64,000 nt of DNA, from positions 5,496,932-5,560,931 of the forward strand of contig OY848925.1 of assembly GCA_963693285.1 (NCBI GenBank), written 5' to 3'. Below the pieces are notes generated by a model. That model was not told the origin of the DNA. It worked only from the letters and a program-made list of their open reading frames with translations, and made no database searches. A program made the position numbers and the translations under genes. Below are positions 10,659-21,951 of this stretch, piece after piece (position 1 is the first letter of the stretch; each line of letters opens with the position of its first letter). This stretch comes from Xestospongia muta. Its lineage: Eukaryota > Porifera > Demospongiae > Haplosclerida > Petrosiidae.

Positions 10659-11593
10659 TATACTCAACTAACAATGATATGTATAGTAACAAATTTTAAA
10701 TGTCGCTCTCAAACAGACACTGGCCTTAAATAATAGCCTCCCCCCTAGACTAAACTAAAATGAAAAAATATCACAGTTATATTATATTATCACTTAGTAA
10801 ACATGAACTATGATTGAACAGTTTACTAAGGATAATAGCTTTTTAAGAATAAAAACATCTATGTTAATTTAACTAATGGATTTCATTGACAAAACAAGTA
10901 AAGATCAACTTATAGTATACTGACATGACCAGTACATAACACTAATGTAGCTTCAACATGAACTATGGCCAAACAGTTTACTAAAGTTAATAAAAAAACA
11001 TCTATGTTAATTTAACTAATGGATGTCATTTACAGTAAATGTCAACTTATAGTATACTGACATGACCAGTATGTTACACTAATGTAGCGTCATATCGTGG
11101 GAAAGCTCTACATAAGAGCAACCACCAGTAAATGTACAGTCACAACATAACAACTACTCTATAAAGAACTGCCATCTTGTTTGTGTTTCCTTAACTTATT
11201 AACACTGGAGCCATTTCTATATTATGAGTACTACAATAATCTCCCTTTGTTCAATATCTTTATAATTGACTACATATCATTGTTGTTATTAACTAGACAC
11301 TTATTAATATTAGTTATAACAATATTTAATAGAGATTTAATATCACTAGTTCACTCTTAATATTATGTAATACATTGAACATATAACTACATAAAATATA
11401 TTAATTATAACCATACCAACAAAATACAAAATTAAAATGAATTACATAAACTGTATAAAATGTACATATAACATATATACAATGTATATATATAATATGT
11501 ACTTACATTACATATACATACATATAAAATATATACATATGTATTACAGTGTAATATACTGATATGTGTGTGGATGTGTGTAGTAGGAATGAG
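10659..11593. other. A2-type upstream flank, two 118-bp repeat units, AT-rich 3' flank
   Basis: The stretch 10668-10800 resembles 35640-35820 and 38395-38500, the A2-type flank. Bases 10860-11090 contain copies of the roughly 118-bp unit (GGATGTCATT ... TGACATGACCAGTA) that forms the array at 35840-36990. Bases 11160-11400 repeat the block seen at 1340-1560. No gene is supported. Confidence 0.5.
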
Positions 11594-12634
11594 TTATTTG
11601 ATGTAAAGTTCAACAAGGTCAAGAGGAGTACCCCAAACAGTAGTCTGACGATTGTTTTCACCACATATGGTCAACTCAATGTCATCATTAACTGTCTCAT
11701 AAAATGTCTTGACAAACCATGGCATCTTAGGAAAAGTACAACAGATAGCCTCATTTCCAGGACAGTCCTGACCATCCCAGAGGGGATCATTGGAATATAA
11801 GACAGAACTACTTGAATAAGTATCACGTCCTGATTCACAGTAGTAATCATTACCAACAAATGGTATAGCATAGTTCATGTATGGACTGCCATTATTACAG
11901 GGACAATAATATTCGATTGCTCTTTGTTCATAGATACCACCAGCATAAGTCCAAATATGTTTACGAGGATTGTTACTGTAGGTAAGAGTTATTCCATATG
12001 TCTTTATTTGAGGATCAAAACAATAGTTATTGTTGTTAATATAACAAACAAAAGCAAAAGGACTTCCATACTGGTATCCTCTTACTCGACCACATACTTT
12101 GGTATACTTGAGACCATAAGTAGAGAAGAAAGTAGACTTACAACCCCCAAAATATGATGTTTTACCATCAATAAAACACAAGCTGGTATTAAAGATGTTA
12201 TCATATTGTACTAGTCCAGGTGGACAAGATGAACCAGATTCACTCATGTTTATAAATGCCACTCTTGTCCAACCACCCTCTCCATCACAGTCACTACCCT
12301 CCATATCACAGTACACTTTAACCTGATTACCATTAGATAATGTTATATTATAATAACCTGAGGGAGCAGTAGGATTTAACTGTAGTAATTCATAGCATGA
12401 GCTATAACGACACCATTTGGGTATAGTATCTTGACATACAACAAGTCCAGAGCGACCATCATTTTTAGTAATAGGAATAATGTGTCCCTTGTTCGAGAAA
12501 AAACAACACAGCTTTTCATACTTAGTAAATTGTCACTGACCATTACTATTACAGTCAGTCATACAATAAGAGGATCCATCAACAGAACAGGTTATTAGGA
12601 GAACAAGAAAGATAAATGACCAGAGAGAACACAT
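11594..12634 (-). pseudogene. Fibrinogen-like array gene, copy 5 (type B), one nonsense codon
   Basis: Full-length homology to copy 1 runs from ATG 12634 to the stop at 11594. One in-frame TGA at 12533-12535 interrupts the N-terminal segment where copy 1 has CGA (Arg) in NGQRQFTKY. The rest of the frame is open and well conserved: fibrinogen-like core, IDGKTSYFGGCKSTFFSTYG middle module, C-terminal block. The single C-to-T change suggests a recent inactivation, a null allele or an error. Nothing indicates that this TGA is read as selenocysteine. Confidence 0.7.
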
Positions 12635-13160
12635 TGTAAATACAGCAACAAAAAAGAACTGATATCACTGTAGACTTGACTCATCTATCTATTCATGGTA
12701 TGTAGTAACACTATAAACTAGAGTAATAGACTGTCACTAAATGATCTATCATGTATGTCAAAGCCTGTTTTCCTACAAATGTAGTATCACAGCTCATTGA
12801 TAAAAATCCATCAACGCACTCACTTCAACATAGTTTCTTAAAAACAATTTTTAAAGTTATCTTATCAGTAATTTTAAATATAATAGCATTAAATAATAAA
12901 TGTTATAATCAACTTAACAGTGTATTTCATACAATTGTCCAATCACAACAATATTGCAGATATAGTAAAGATTGATGACTGTTATTATCACAGTCAGCTA
13001 TACAATTAATCAACTTAACAATGTACAGTTAACAGTTTGTTAACTATTATTATGATCACTTATTACATATACATACATTACATATACATACATATAAAAT
13101 ATATACATATGTATTACAGTGTAATATACTGATATGTGTGTGGGTGTGTGTAGGAATGAG
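12635..13160. other. Type-B upstream flank
   Basis: Nearly identical to 26278-26808 and 32088-32582, and similar to 2986-3430. A 74-residue open frame shared by these copies has the same status as the surrounding duplicated DNA. No gene is claimed. Confidence 0.5.
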
Positions 13161-13370
13161 TTATTTGATGTAAAGTTCAACAAGGTCAAGAAGTGTACCC
13201 AAAAAAGTAGTCCAATGATAATAATAACCACATATACTCAACTCAATATCATTACTAACTGTCTCATTTAGTGTCTTGACAAACCATTTCAACCTTACTA
13301 CCATTAGATAATGTTATATTATAATAAATTGGGGGAGACGTTCGAGTTGACTGTAGTACATCATAGCATG
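13161..13370 (-). pseudogene. Array-gene remnant with an internal deletion
   Basis: The C-terminal ~45 codons of a family member (ending LVELYIK-like) are joined directly to a piece of the central VEVYCDM-upstream region, so most of the gene is deleted. The same junction occurs at 26809-27030, so the remnant was duplicated after the deletion. Confidence 0.6.
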
Positions 13371-14230
13371 AAGTGAAATTACGAATATCACTGTAGACTG
13401 ATCTCACTATTCTTGGTATATAGTAACACTATAAACTATATATAGTACATTGTAATACATCAACAACTGATAACACTATAGACTTGACTGATCTAACTTT
13501 TATAAACTGATTGGTTGGTTTAACCTAGGTATGTTTATATAGATTGTATGTAAAGTAAATGACATATTGTTTTCATTCCTATTATTATTAGCAAAATATT
13601 AAAAATAGTATGTAATTTACTATGTCATTTAATATACATACAATTTATATCACCATACATGAGGTTAAATCATCATATTGTTTCTGATTATTATATTACT
13701 ATCAATAGGAATGGCAAATAAAAACATTATGTTGTTTACTTTACAATGCAATCTACATAACCATATGTACCTTAAGTACCCCAATCAAACTTTACAGTGA
13801 TATCTATTCATAGTATGTAGTAACACTATAAACTAGAATAATAGACTGTCACTAAATGATCTACTGTGTATGTCAAAATCTGTTTTCCTACAAATATAAT
13901 ATCACAACTCATCGATCAAATTCCATCAACACACTCACTTCAACATAGTTTATTAAAAATATTTAGTAGAGATTTAATATCACTAGTTCACTCTTAATAT
14001 TATGTAATACATTGAACATAAGACTACATAAAATATATTAATAATAACTATAGCAACAAAATACAAAATTAAAATCAATTACATAAACTGTATAAAATGT
14101 ACATATAACATATATACAATGTATATATATAATATGTACTTACATTACATATACATACATATAAAATATATACATATGTATTACAATGTAATATACTGAT
14201 ATGTGTGTGGGTGTGTGTAGTAGGAATGAG
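13371..14230. other. Intergenic DNA with a MITE-like element and AT-rich 3' flank
   Basis: Contains the degenerate MITE copy at 13574-13713, a block homologous to 27060-27640 and 29900-30200, and the imperfect palindrome near 14097-14139 downstream of the next gene. No gene is seen. Confidence 0.5.
13574..13713. mobile_element. MITE-like element, copy A (degenerate left end)
   Basis: Its ends are inverted copies related to CATTCCTATTGATAGTAA. The left end is altered (CATTCCTATTATTATTAG). The interior matches copies B and C, including an ACCATACATGAGGTTAAAT stretch. It has no coding capacity. Confidence 0.5.
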
Positions 14231-15271
14231 TTATTTGATATAAAATTCAACAAGGTCAATAGGAGTACCCAAAACACTAATCTGACAATCATTGTCACCA
14301 CATATGCTCAACTCAATATCATCATTAACTGTCTCGTTTAATGTCTTGACAAACCATGGCATCTTAGGAGAAGTACAACAGGTAGCCTCATATCCAGGAC
14401 AGTCCTCACCATCCCAGAGGGGATCATTGGGAAATAAGATATAACCAGGATAAATATCATAAGATCCTGATTCACAGTAGTAATCATTACCAACAAATGG
14501 TATAGTATAGTTCATGTATCGACTGCCATTATTACAGGGACAAGCATAATAGCCTCTTCCTAATTCATATCGACCTCCAGCATATGTCCAAATATGTTTA
14601 CGAGGATTGTTACTGTAGGAAAGAGTTACTCCATATGTCTTAATTTGAGAATTAAAACAACTATAGTTGCTAATATAACAACGAAAAGCCCAAGGATATC
14701 CATACTGATATCCTCTTACTTGACCACACACTTTGTTATAGTTGAGACCATAAGTAGAGAAGATAGTAGAGTTACAACCATAAAAATAAGATGTTCCATT
14801 ATTAATCCAACATAAGCTGGTATTAAAGATGTTATCATATTGCACTAGTCCAGGTGGACAAGATGAACCAGGTTCACTCATGTTAACAAATGCCACTCTT
14901 GTCCAACCTCCCTCTCCATCACAGTCACTACCCTCCATATCACAGTACACTTCAACTTGACTACCATTAGATAATGTTATATTATAATAACCTGAGGGAG
15001 CAGTAGGGTATACCTCATGTAATTGACTACATGAACTGAATACTGGACATGAAGTTGGAGGTACTGATGGACATAAGATGTAGTTTTTATGACCTATTTC
15101 ATCTTGTATTTTAAATGACTTTTCTCTGTTGAATGGATGACAGCAAACCTGCAAATAAAGTGAAGGTTGATGACCATTATTATCACAGTCAGTCATACAA
15201 TAAGAGGATCCTTCAACAAAACAGGTTATTAGGAGAACAAGAAAGATTAACAACAGGTAAAGGACAGCCAT
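14231..15271 (-). CDS. Secreted fibrinogen-like cysteine-rich protein, type A, copy 6
   Basis: Frame of 346 residues from ATG 15271. A1 N-terminal module; middle module INNGTSYFYGCNSTIFSTYG with CYISNYSCFNSQIKTYG, which adds two cysteines compared with the ITQWTY module. The C-terminal loop reads CGDNDCQISVLGTPIDL. From the middle module to the stop it is almost identical to the copy at 18095. It combines a type-A start with the 3' flank type (GTGTGGGTGTGTGTAGTAGG just after the stop) otherwise found on type-B genes, so it is itself a mosaic. Confidence 0.85.
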   Translation of the reverse strand: MAVLYLLLIFLVLLITCFVEGSSYCMTDCDNNGHQPSLYLQVCCHPFNREKSFKIQDEIGHKNYILCPSVPPTSCPVFSSCSQLHEVYPTAPSGYYNITLSNGSQVEVYCDMEGSDCDGEGGWTRVAFVNMSEPGSSCPPGLVQYDNIFNTSLCWINNGTSYFYGCNSTIFSTYGLNYNKVCGQVRGYQYGYPWAFRCYISNYSCFNSQIKTYGVTLSYSNNPRKHIWTYAGGRYELGRGYYACPCNNGSRYMNYTIPFVGNDYYCESGSYDIYPGYILFPNDPLWDGEDCPGYEATCCTSPKMPWFVKTLNETVNDDIELSICGDNDCQISVLGTPIDLVEFYIK

Positions 15272-16811
15272 TATTCTCAACTATCAATGATGTCCTCACA
15301 ATTGTTATTACTTTCAGTTAACAACCATACATTAAATAAATGGTCATGTGACATGTAAACAACATAAGCTGGATTATAATATAGTACATTGTAAAATAAG
15401 TTATTACAACCAACCAATTTCTAGCTTATATTGACAGATTACTTAGTGTATTTTGGCATGTTGTACTATAAACAAAGTAGCTTAATTGACCAAGGAAACA
15501 GGTTTGGCCGACCAAGATTACAAATTATTTTAATAGCCGCACTCTTTCCTAGAACATTGGAGTATACTGATGTACATATAAATGTTGTACTTTGTTGTCT
15601 AAGGATCCAAGTTGGGCCACTATGGTCAACCAAGACTACAAAATATCTAATTATTTAGTGAGTAGCTTTGAATTCTATAGCAATCCATCTATACTGGTAT
15701 AATTTACAAACTAGTTGGTAATTAGTTTACAATGAGCAATGTTATAAATTACAATCAGTTTGTATTGTAGTAGATACTTCTTCAAAATTGTTTGTCATTT
15801 TTTTCAGTATGACTTGTCAGTTGGTCCCTACAGTATATATCATTAATCTGTAGCTCTAACTTGTTTGTAACAGCAACTCATGATATGTATTGTAGTCAAC
15901 TGAATATAGAGGATGTTTTTAATATATAATATCCTCTTTACAAGTGATTTCATTATAAGGTATTAATATAAATTCCATTATAACGAACAAAATTAAGATT
16001 GCAACACAATGAACACAAACAAGTGAGGATAATATTGTAACCGGTGCCAAGGGGGTAGCAATAGTTCCTTTAGATACTGAACAAAAACCAAATTAATATT
16101 CTTTTCCAACAACTACAACTGACGAACTATACACAACTCATTGATTATATACATGACTGACAGGAAATTACAAATTATAATTATATCATATAAATAAAAT
16201 GTCACCAGAATTAATAATCTAAAAAGTAAGTTACAACAGATAACTAGTAATGATTGTAGCATTATTATTTCTATATATTCTATAATATCAAGAATTATTT
16301 TAAAATATCATAAATAAATCAAGTTAGTCCTGTCTCTATCCAGAGTCAATCACTAGTCAGAAATGTGGGAATAAGACAGGGTTTAAAATATCTTTAAAAA
16401 CTACTAATCATATTTATATAAATCGCAAAGCATGGACGGCGAAAATTCAGCTAATTAATTCTTCGTGAGGGGCGTGGTCCAATAACAGTTGTCTGTTGAG
16501 AAGTCACACACAAAAAAACACATACAAATCATGTAATTAGTACATACATACTTACATACATATATACATATATCCTCATTCATTGGCTACGTAGAAGTAT
16601 AGACAAATGGACAGATGGAATGGCTATGCGAATCTTTAGTTATAGATTTTGGAGGGTTCAACACTATTTAGACCAGGTAGGGGAACTCTATTGTATACTT
16701 TTATTACATTTAGATACTCCATTAACAACTCCATTAACAACAGAGTTAGTAATTGTAAACCTAAAGTTAATTAAGACCTTTTTCAGCCTTAACATTGCTA
16801 AGAGATGTTGA
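15272..16811. other. Long intergenic stretch, partly unique
   Basis: The first 600 bases are type-A flank with a segment resembling 24900-25080. Bases 15783-15890 carry the 120-bp optional block. Roughly 15900-16800 is not obviously repeated in the window, is slightly richer in CpG near 16420-16480, and shows no convincing gene. Confidence 0.4.
15343..15352 (-). promoter_or_regulatory. E-box of the type-A promoter of copy 6
   Basis: GTCATGTGAC is kept upstream of ATG 15271, but the ATTTAAAT box next to it is altered (ATTAAATAAAT). Confidence 0.25.
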
Positions 16812-16866
16812 TCAACAGAACAGATTATTAGGAGAACAAGAAATACAAATGGCCAGAGAGAACACA
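16812..16866 (-). pseudogene. Isolated type-B signal-peptide fragment
   Basis: Reading from ATG 16866, the sequence gives a type-B signal peptide (MCSLWPFVFLVLLIICSVD) and then homology ends. It lies downstream of the copy-7 fragment, so it is a displaced piece. A similar shorter remnant lies near 29838-29858. Confidence 0.5.
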
Positions 16867-17028
16867 TTGTAATACAGCAACAAGAAGAACTAGTACCACT
16901 ATAGACTTGACTGATCTAGCAATTGAGTAGAAGTTGTCTGACTATTCATTGCATGTAATATCAGTTAACCTACTACTATATTTATGTTACTGTAGATAAG
17001 AGTTATTCCCCATGTTTTTATTTGAGGA

Positions 17029-17544
17029 TCAAAACAAGTTGTTATCAATATCACAAACAAAAGCAAAAGGACTTCCATATTGGTATCCTCTTACTTTTAC
17101 TTGACCACATACTTTGGTATACTTGAGATCACAAGTAGAGAAGAAAGTAGATTTACAACCCCTAAAAGAAGATGTTTTACCATTAATAAAACACAGGTTG
17201 GTATTAAAGATGTTATCGTATTGTACTAGTGCAAGTGGACAAGATGAACCAGGTTCACTCATGTTAAAAAATGCCACTCTTGTCCAACTTCCCTCTCCAT
17301 CACAGTCACTACCCTCCATATCACAGTACACTTCAACCTGACTACCATTAGATAATGTTATATTATAATAACCTGAGGGAGCAGTAGGGTATACCTCATG
17401 TAATTGACTACATGAAATATTGAATGTTGGACATGAAGTTGGAGGTACTGATGGACATAAGATGTAGTTTATATGACCAATTTCATCTTGTATTTTAAAT
17501 GACTTTCCTCTGTTAGAGAGATTACAACAATACTGTAAATACAA
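17029..17544 (-). pseudogene. Fibrinogen-like array gene fragment, copy 7 (A2 N-module plus type-B middle)
   Basis: Open for 171 residues but lacking the signal peptide and the C-terminal block. It begins inside the A2 segment (LQYCCNLSNRGKSFKIQ), contains the fibrinogen-like core, then switches to the type-B middle module (FINGKTSSFRGCKSTFFSTC, RGYQYGSPFAF). A frameshift and stop follow, while weak homology continues to about 16985 (TLTYS region). The A2 and B combination is direct evidence of exchange within the family. Confidence 0.65.
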
Positions 17545-18094
17545 TGTAATCTACATAACCATACGTAGCTTAAATCAACCAATCAAATTTTACAGTGACA
17601 TCTATTTATGGTATGTAGTGTTACTGCATACCAGAGTAATAGACTGTCACTAAATGATCTACTATGTATGTCAAAACCTGTTTTCTTACAAACTTGAACT
17701 AGAGTAATGGACTGTCACTAAATGATCTACTGTGTTTGTCAAAACCTGTTTTCCTACAAATATAATATCACAACTCATTGATCAAATTCCATCAACGTAC
17801 TTACTTCACCATAGTTTATTAAAAATATTTAATAGAGATTTAATATCACTAGTTCACTCTTAATATTATGTAATACATTGAACATATGACTACATAAAAT
17901 ATATTAATTATAACCATAGCAACAAAATACAAAATTAAAATCAATTACATAAACTGTATAAAATGTACATATAACATATATACAATGTATATATAATATG
18001 TACTTATATTACATATACATACATATAAAATATATACATATGTATTACAGTGTATTATACTGATATGTGTGTGGGTGTGTGTAGTAGGAACGAG
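17545..18094. other. Array intergenic DNA
   Basis: Repeats of flank sequence (two near-copies of GACTGTCACTAAATGATCTA at 17641 and 17709) and the AT-rich palindromic 3' flank at about 17965-18003. No gene is seen. Confidence 0.5.
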
Positions 18095-19141
18095 TTATTT
18101 GATATAAAATTCAACAAGGTCAATAGGAGTACCCAAAACACTAATCTGACAATCATTGTCACCACATATGCTCAACTCAATATCATCATTAACTGTCTCG
18201 TTTAATGTCTTGACAAACCATGGCATCTTAGGAGAAGTACAACAGGTAGCCTCATATCCAGGACAGTCCTCACCATCCCAGAGGGGATCATTGGGAAATA
18301 AGACATGACCAGGATAAATATCATAAGATCCTGATTCACAGTAGTAATCATTACCAACAAATGGTATAGTATAGTTCATGTATTGACTGCCATTATTACA
18401 GGGACAAGCATAATAGAGTCTTCCTAATTCATATCGACCTCCAGCATATGTCCAAATATGTTTACGAGGATTGTTACTGTAGGAAAGAGTTACTCCATAT
18501 GTCTTTATTTGAGAATTAAAACAACTATAGTTGCTAATATAACAATAAAAAGCCCTAAGAAATCCATACTGATATCCTCTTACTTGACCACACACTTTGT
18601 TATAGTTGAGACCATAAGTAGAGAAGATAGTAGAGTTACAACCATAAAAATAAGATGTTCCATTATTAATCCAACATAAGCTGGTATTAAAGATGTTATC
18701 ATATTGCACTAGTCCAGGTGGACAAGATGAACCAGGTTCACTCATGTTAACAAATGCCACTCTTGTCCAACCTCCCTCTCCATCACAGTCACTACCCTCC
18801 ATATCACAGTACACTTCAACTTGACTACCATTAGATAATATTATATTATAATAACCTGAGGGAGCAGTAGGGTATACCTCATGTAATTGACTACATGAAC
18901 TGAATACTGGATCCGGACATGAAGTTGGAGGTACTGATGGACATAAGATGTAGTTTATATGACCTATTTCATCTTGTATTTTAAATGACTTTCCTCTGTT
19001 GAATGAATGACAGCAAACCCGCAAATAAAGTGAAGGTTGATGACCATTATTATCACAGTCAGCCATACAATAAGAGGATCCTTCAACAGAACTGGCTATT
19101 AGGAAAACAAAGTAGATAAACAACAGATAAAGAACAGGCAT
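18095..19141 (-). CDS. Secreted fibrinogen-like cysteine-rich protein, type A, copy 8
   Basis: Frame of 348 residues from ATG 19141 (MPVLYLLFIYFVFLIASSVEG). A1 N-terminal module with the CPDPVFSSC insertion also seen in copy 4. Middle and C-terminal parts are nearly identical to copy 6 (INNGTSYFYGCNSTIFSTYG; CGDNDCQISVLGTPIDL). Copies 6 and 8 diverge more in the N-terminal quarter and in their upstream flanks than in the last two thirds, as expected after gene conversion of the 3' part. Confidence 0.85.
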   Translation of the reverse strand: MPVLYLLFIYFVFLIASSVEGSSYCMADCDNNGHQPSLYLRVCCHSFNRGKSFKIQDEIGHINYILCPSVPPTSCPDPVFSSCSQLHEVYPTAPSGYYNIILSNGSQVEVYCDMEGSDCDGEGGWTRVAFVNMSEPGSSCPPGLVQYDNIFNTSLCWINNGTSYFYGCNSTIFSTYGLNYNKVCGQVRGYQYGFLRAFYCYISNYSCFNSQIKTYGVTLSYSNNPRKHIWTYAGGRYELGRLYYACPCNNGSQYMNYTIPFVGNDYYCESGSYDIYPGHVLFPNDPLWDGEDCPGYEATCCTSPKMPWFVKTLNETVNDDIELSICGDNDCQISVLGTPIDLVEFYIK

Positions 19142-20919
19142 TACACTTAATAATCAATGACGTGTTCACAATTTTTACTACAACTAACCATAGATAGTAT
19201 AGACTACGTAACCGAAATTCCGAAAATACTACACGCTCGTTTCAGAAGAAACAGGTGCACTGCAAGCCATAGTTTACATATATACTGTTTATGCTTGTCA
19301 GGTAAAGAGGACAAGGAGTGTACCGGAAGTGCGTGGGCGTTTCCAATCCCGGTACGTAGTCTATACTATCTATGAACTAACCAACCAATTTGTAGCTTAT
19401 ATCAGTAATTATCAAGAAATCCATAATTCATGCAAAAATTTAGTGTATTTTGATATGTTGTACTATAACAAAGAAGTTAATTATTCAGTGAGTAACTTTG
19501 AATTCTATAGTAATTCATTCAGATACATAATCTACAAACTAGTTGGTTATTAATTTACAATGAGCAATGTTACAATCAGCTTGTATTGTAGTAGATACTT
19601 CTTCAATTACTATTAGGAGGTTCAAGCATGAGATAAAGAACAGTCATTATACTCAGCTAACAATGATGTGTATAGCAATAAGTTATTAAATTAAAGTAAC
19701 TTATATGTATAGACCATTAAGTTCATATGAATAGGGTATGTTCTAATTGTCATTTCTTATAAAAGTAAATATCACTAAATTATTTTAATGTCTATATTTG
19801 TCTCTAACATTACAGTATATTAATAATCAATTAATGTCTTTATTATGTAAACAGAAATATGTTTGTGGATATTAAAAATTAAGAATTTTGAACAATAAAC
19901 AGATCATTAATGGAAAAGATCATCCAACTGGTAATAAAAATGAACATTAATTACTTTAATTGTCCTCTTCACATGATGTTATTAATTTCTTAATTGTATG
20001 TTACTACTATTATCATTACTATTGTCATAATTGATGACTTCTTTGTATTGGATTAACACAAACTAACTCATCCTTATATTTTGGCAAAACTTTATCTACT
20101 TTGTTGATCATTATTAAAAATAATTCTACATCACTGTTATTGCTAGTTAGACCATCTGTTTAAATTGTTAATATTGTATACACATATATACATAGTAATA
20201 ACAATAATGTAATGTGATGAAGATGTAGTATTTATAAACCATTTCATCTTGTATTTTGAATGCATTCTTGAAGTCTATTATAGTCAGTGGTCATTTGTTA
20301 GTAGTAAGTCCATACTTTATTATACATAATATTGATCTATGTCAACAGTATTATATAACACAATGTTATGAATTTCAGGAGCCCATACATAGCCTCACAA
20401 AAGAGGAAGGAATGTTCATCTACCATTCAATATTTGTTTGATGTGGGGTGTGAGGGTGTTATAGATATGCATAGCCTGGTAGGGGAGTATAGACAGATAG
20501 GATAGCTATGTTAATTCATAGTGTGTAGATATGTCATAGTATAGAGAGCTCAATAGAAGTAAATCATCCAGATAGTATAACTGATTTGATTCATTTTCTA
20601 TACATCATCCTCCATTAGTTTAGTTAACAACAGAACAGTGGTGTTGATTGTAAGTTCAAAGCTAAGACTGTATCAATCATACTTTGTCCTGTTTTCATAT
20701 TATTGTTAAGAGATGTTGATTATTGTTTTAAAAATGTTAGAGAAGAAATATTAGCACAAAAATGTTACACTTTAATAATGGATGAACAATTAGACACTTT
20801 ATTTTTATAAACAATAAACTAATTAATAACTGACTATAATTATAATAAACAAACAACATGATGACCTTCATTAAAGGAAATAACTATACACATATAATGT
20901 TAGACATTTTGAACTATCT
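19142..20919. other. Duplicated intergenic unit carrying a MITE insertion
   Basis: Matches 4976-6713 and 21952-23639, apart from the inserted element at 19189-19374. It lacks the optional 120-bp block. No gene is seen. Confidence 0.55.
19189..19374. mobile_element. 186-bp MITE with perfect terminal inverted repeats
   Basis: The left end (CATAGATAGTATAGACTACG...) is the exact reverse complement of the right end over at least 21 bp. AACTAAC(C) lies on both sides as a 7-8 bp target-site duplication. The paralogous site near 21990 has a single copy of this sequence and no insert. The interior is richer in CpG than its surroundings and has no frame. Terminal repeats plus a 7-8 bp duplication suggest a non-autonomous DNA transposon, possibly hAT-like. 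Confidence 0.75.
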
Positions 20920-21951
20920 TTATTTGATATAAAGTTCAATAAGATCAATAGGAGTACTCCAAACATTAGAAAAAACTATACCACTACCACACGCACTTAA
21001 CTCAATATTATCATTAACAGTCTCATTTAGCATCTTGACAAACCATGGCATCTTAGGAGAAGTACAACAGGTAGCCTCATCTTCAGGGCAGTCCTCACCA
21101 TCCCAGAGGAGATCATTGGAATATAAGATATAACCATTATCAACACCACGTCCTGATTCACAGTAGTAATCATTACCAACAAATGGTATAGTATAGTTCA
21201 TGTATTGACTGCCATTATTACAGGGACAGTGACTTGAACTTGTTCCTTGTTCACCATGACCTCCAGCATAAGTCCAAATATGTTTCCGAGGATTGTTACT
21301 GTAGGTAAGAGTTACTCCAAATGTCTTTATTAGAGGATCAAATTTATCAAAATCTGTACCATTGATAATATACTGATGAAAGGCTATTGGATATCCATAT
21401 TGATATCCTCTCACTTGTCCACACACCTTGGTATAGCTGAGACCATGAGTAAAGAAGAAAGAAGAGCTACAATGTTCACCATAAGCAGTCCAACATAACC
21501 TGGTATCAGAGATGTAATATTGTACTAGTCCAGGTGGACAAAATGAACCAGGTTTACTCATGTTAACAAATGCCACTCTTGTCCAACCTCCCTCTCCATC
21601 ACAGTCACTACCCTCCATATCACAGTACACTTCAACTTGACTACCATTAGATAATGTTATATTATAATAACCTGAGGGAGCAGTAGGGTATACCTCATGT
21701 AATTGACTACATGAACTGAATGTTGGACATGAAGTTGGAGGTACTGATGGACATAAGATGTAGTTTTTATGACCTATTTCATCTTGTATTTTAAATGACT
21801 TTCCTCTGTTGAATGGATGACAGCAAACCCGCAAATAAAGTGAAGGTTGATGACCATTATTATCACAGTCAGTCATACAATAAGAGGATCCCTCAACAGA
21901 ACTGGCTATTAGGAAAACAAAGAAGATAAACAACAGATAAAGAACAGCCAT
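20920..21951 (-). CDS. Secreted fibrinogen-like cysteine-rich protein, type A, copy 9
   Basis: Frame of 343 residues from ATG 21951. A1 N-terminal module. The middle is a shortened version of the copy 3/4 module (TAYGEHCSSSFFFTHG ... YIINGTDFDKFDPLIKTFG). C-terminal differences include DLLWDGEDCPEDEATCC and CGSGIVFSNVWSTPIDL, changing otherwise constant positions. The 3' flank is type II. The upstream flank lacks the ATTTAAAT/E-box pair found at copies 2, 3 and 10, so its expression may differ. Confidence 0.85.
   Translation of the reverse strand: MAVLYLLFIFFVFLIASSVEGSSYCMTDCDNNGHQPSLYLRVCCHPFNRGKSFKIQDEIGHKNYILCPSVPPTSCPTFSSCSQLHEVYPTAPSGYYNITLSNGSQVEVYCDMEGSDCDGEGGWTRVAFVNMSKPGSFCPPGLVQYYISDTRLCWTAYGEHCSSSFFFTHGLSYTKVCGQVRGYQYGYPIAFHQYIINGTDFDKFDPLIKTFGVTLTYSNNPRKHIWTYAGGHGEQGTSSSHCPCNNGSQYMNYTIPFVGNDYYCESGRGVDNGYILYSNDLLWDGEDCPEDEATCCTSPKMPWFVKMLNETVNDNIELSACGSGIVFSNVWSTPIDLIELYIK

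Noticed and set aside
12533..12535. TGA in array copy 5 as a second selenocysteine codon
   Set aside because: Paralogues have Arg at this site, not Cys, and no SECIS-like fold was noticed downstream; a nonsense change explains it better.
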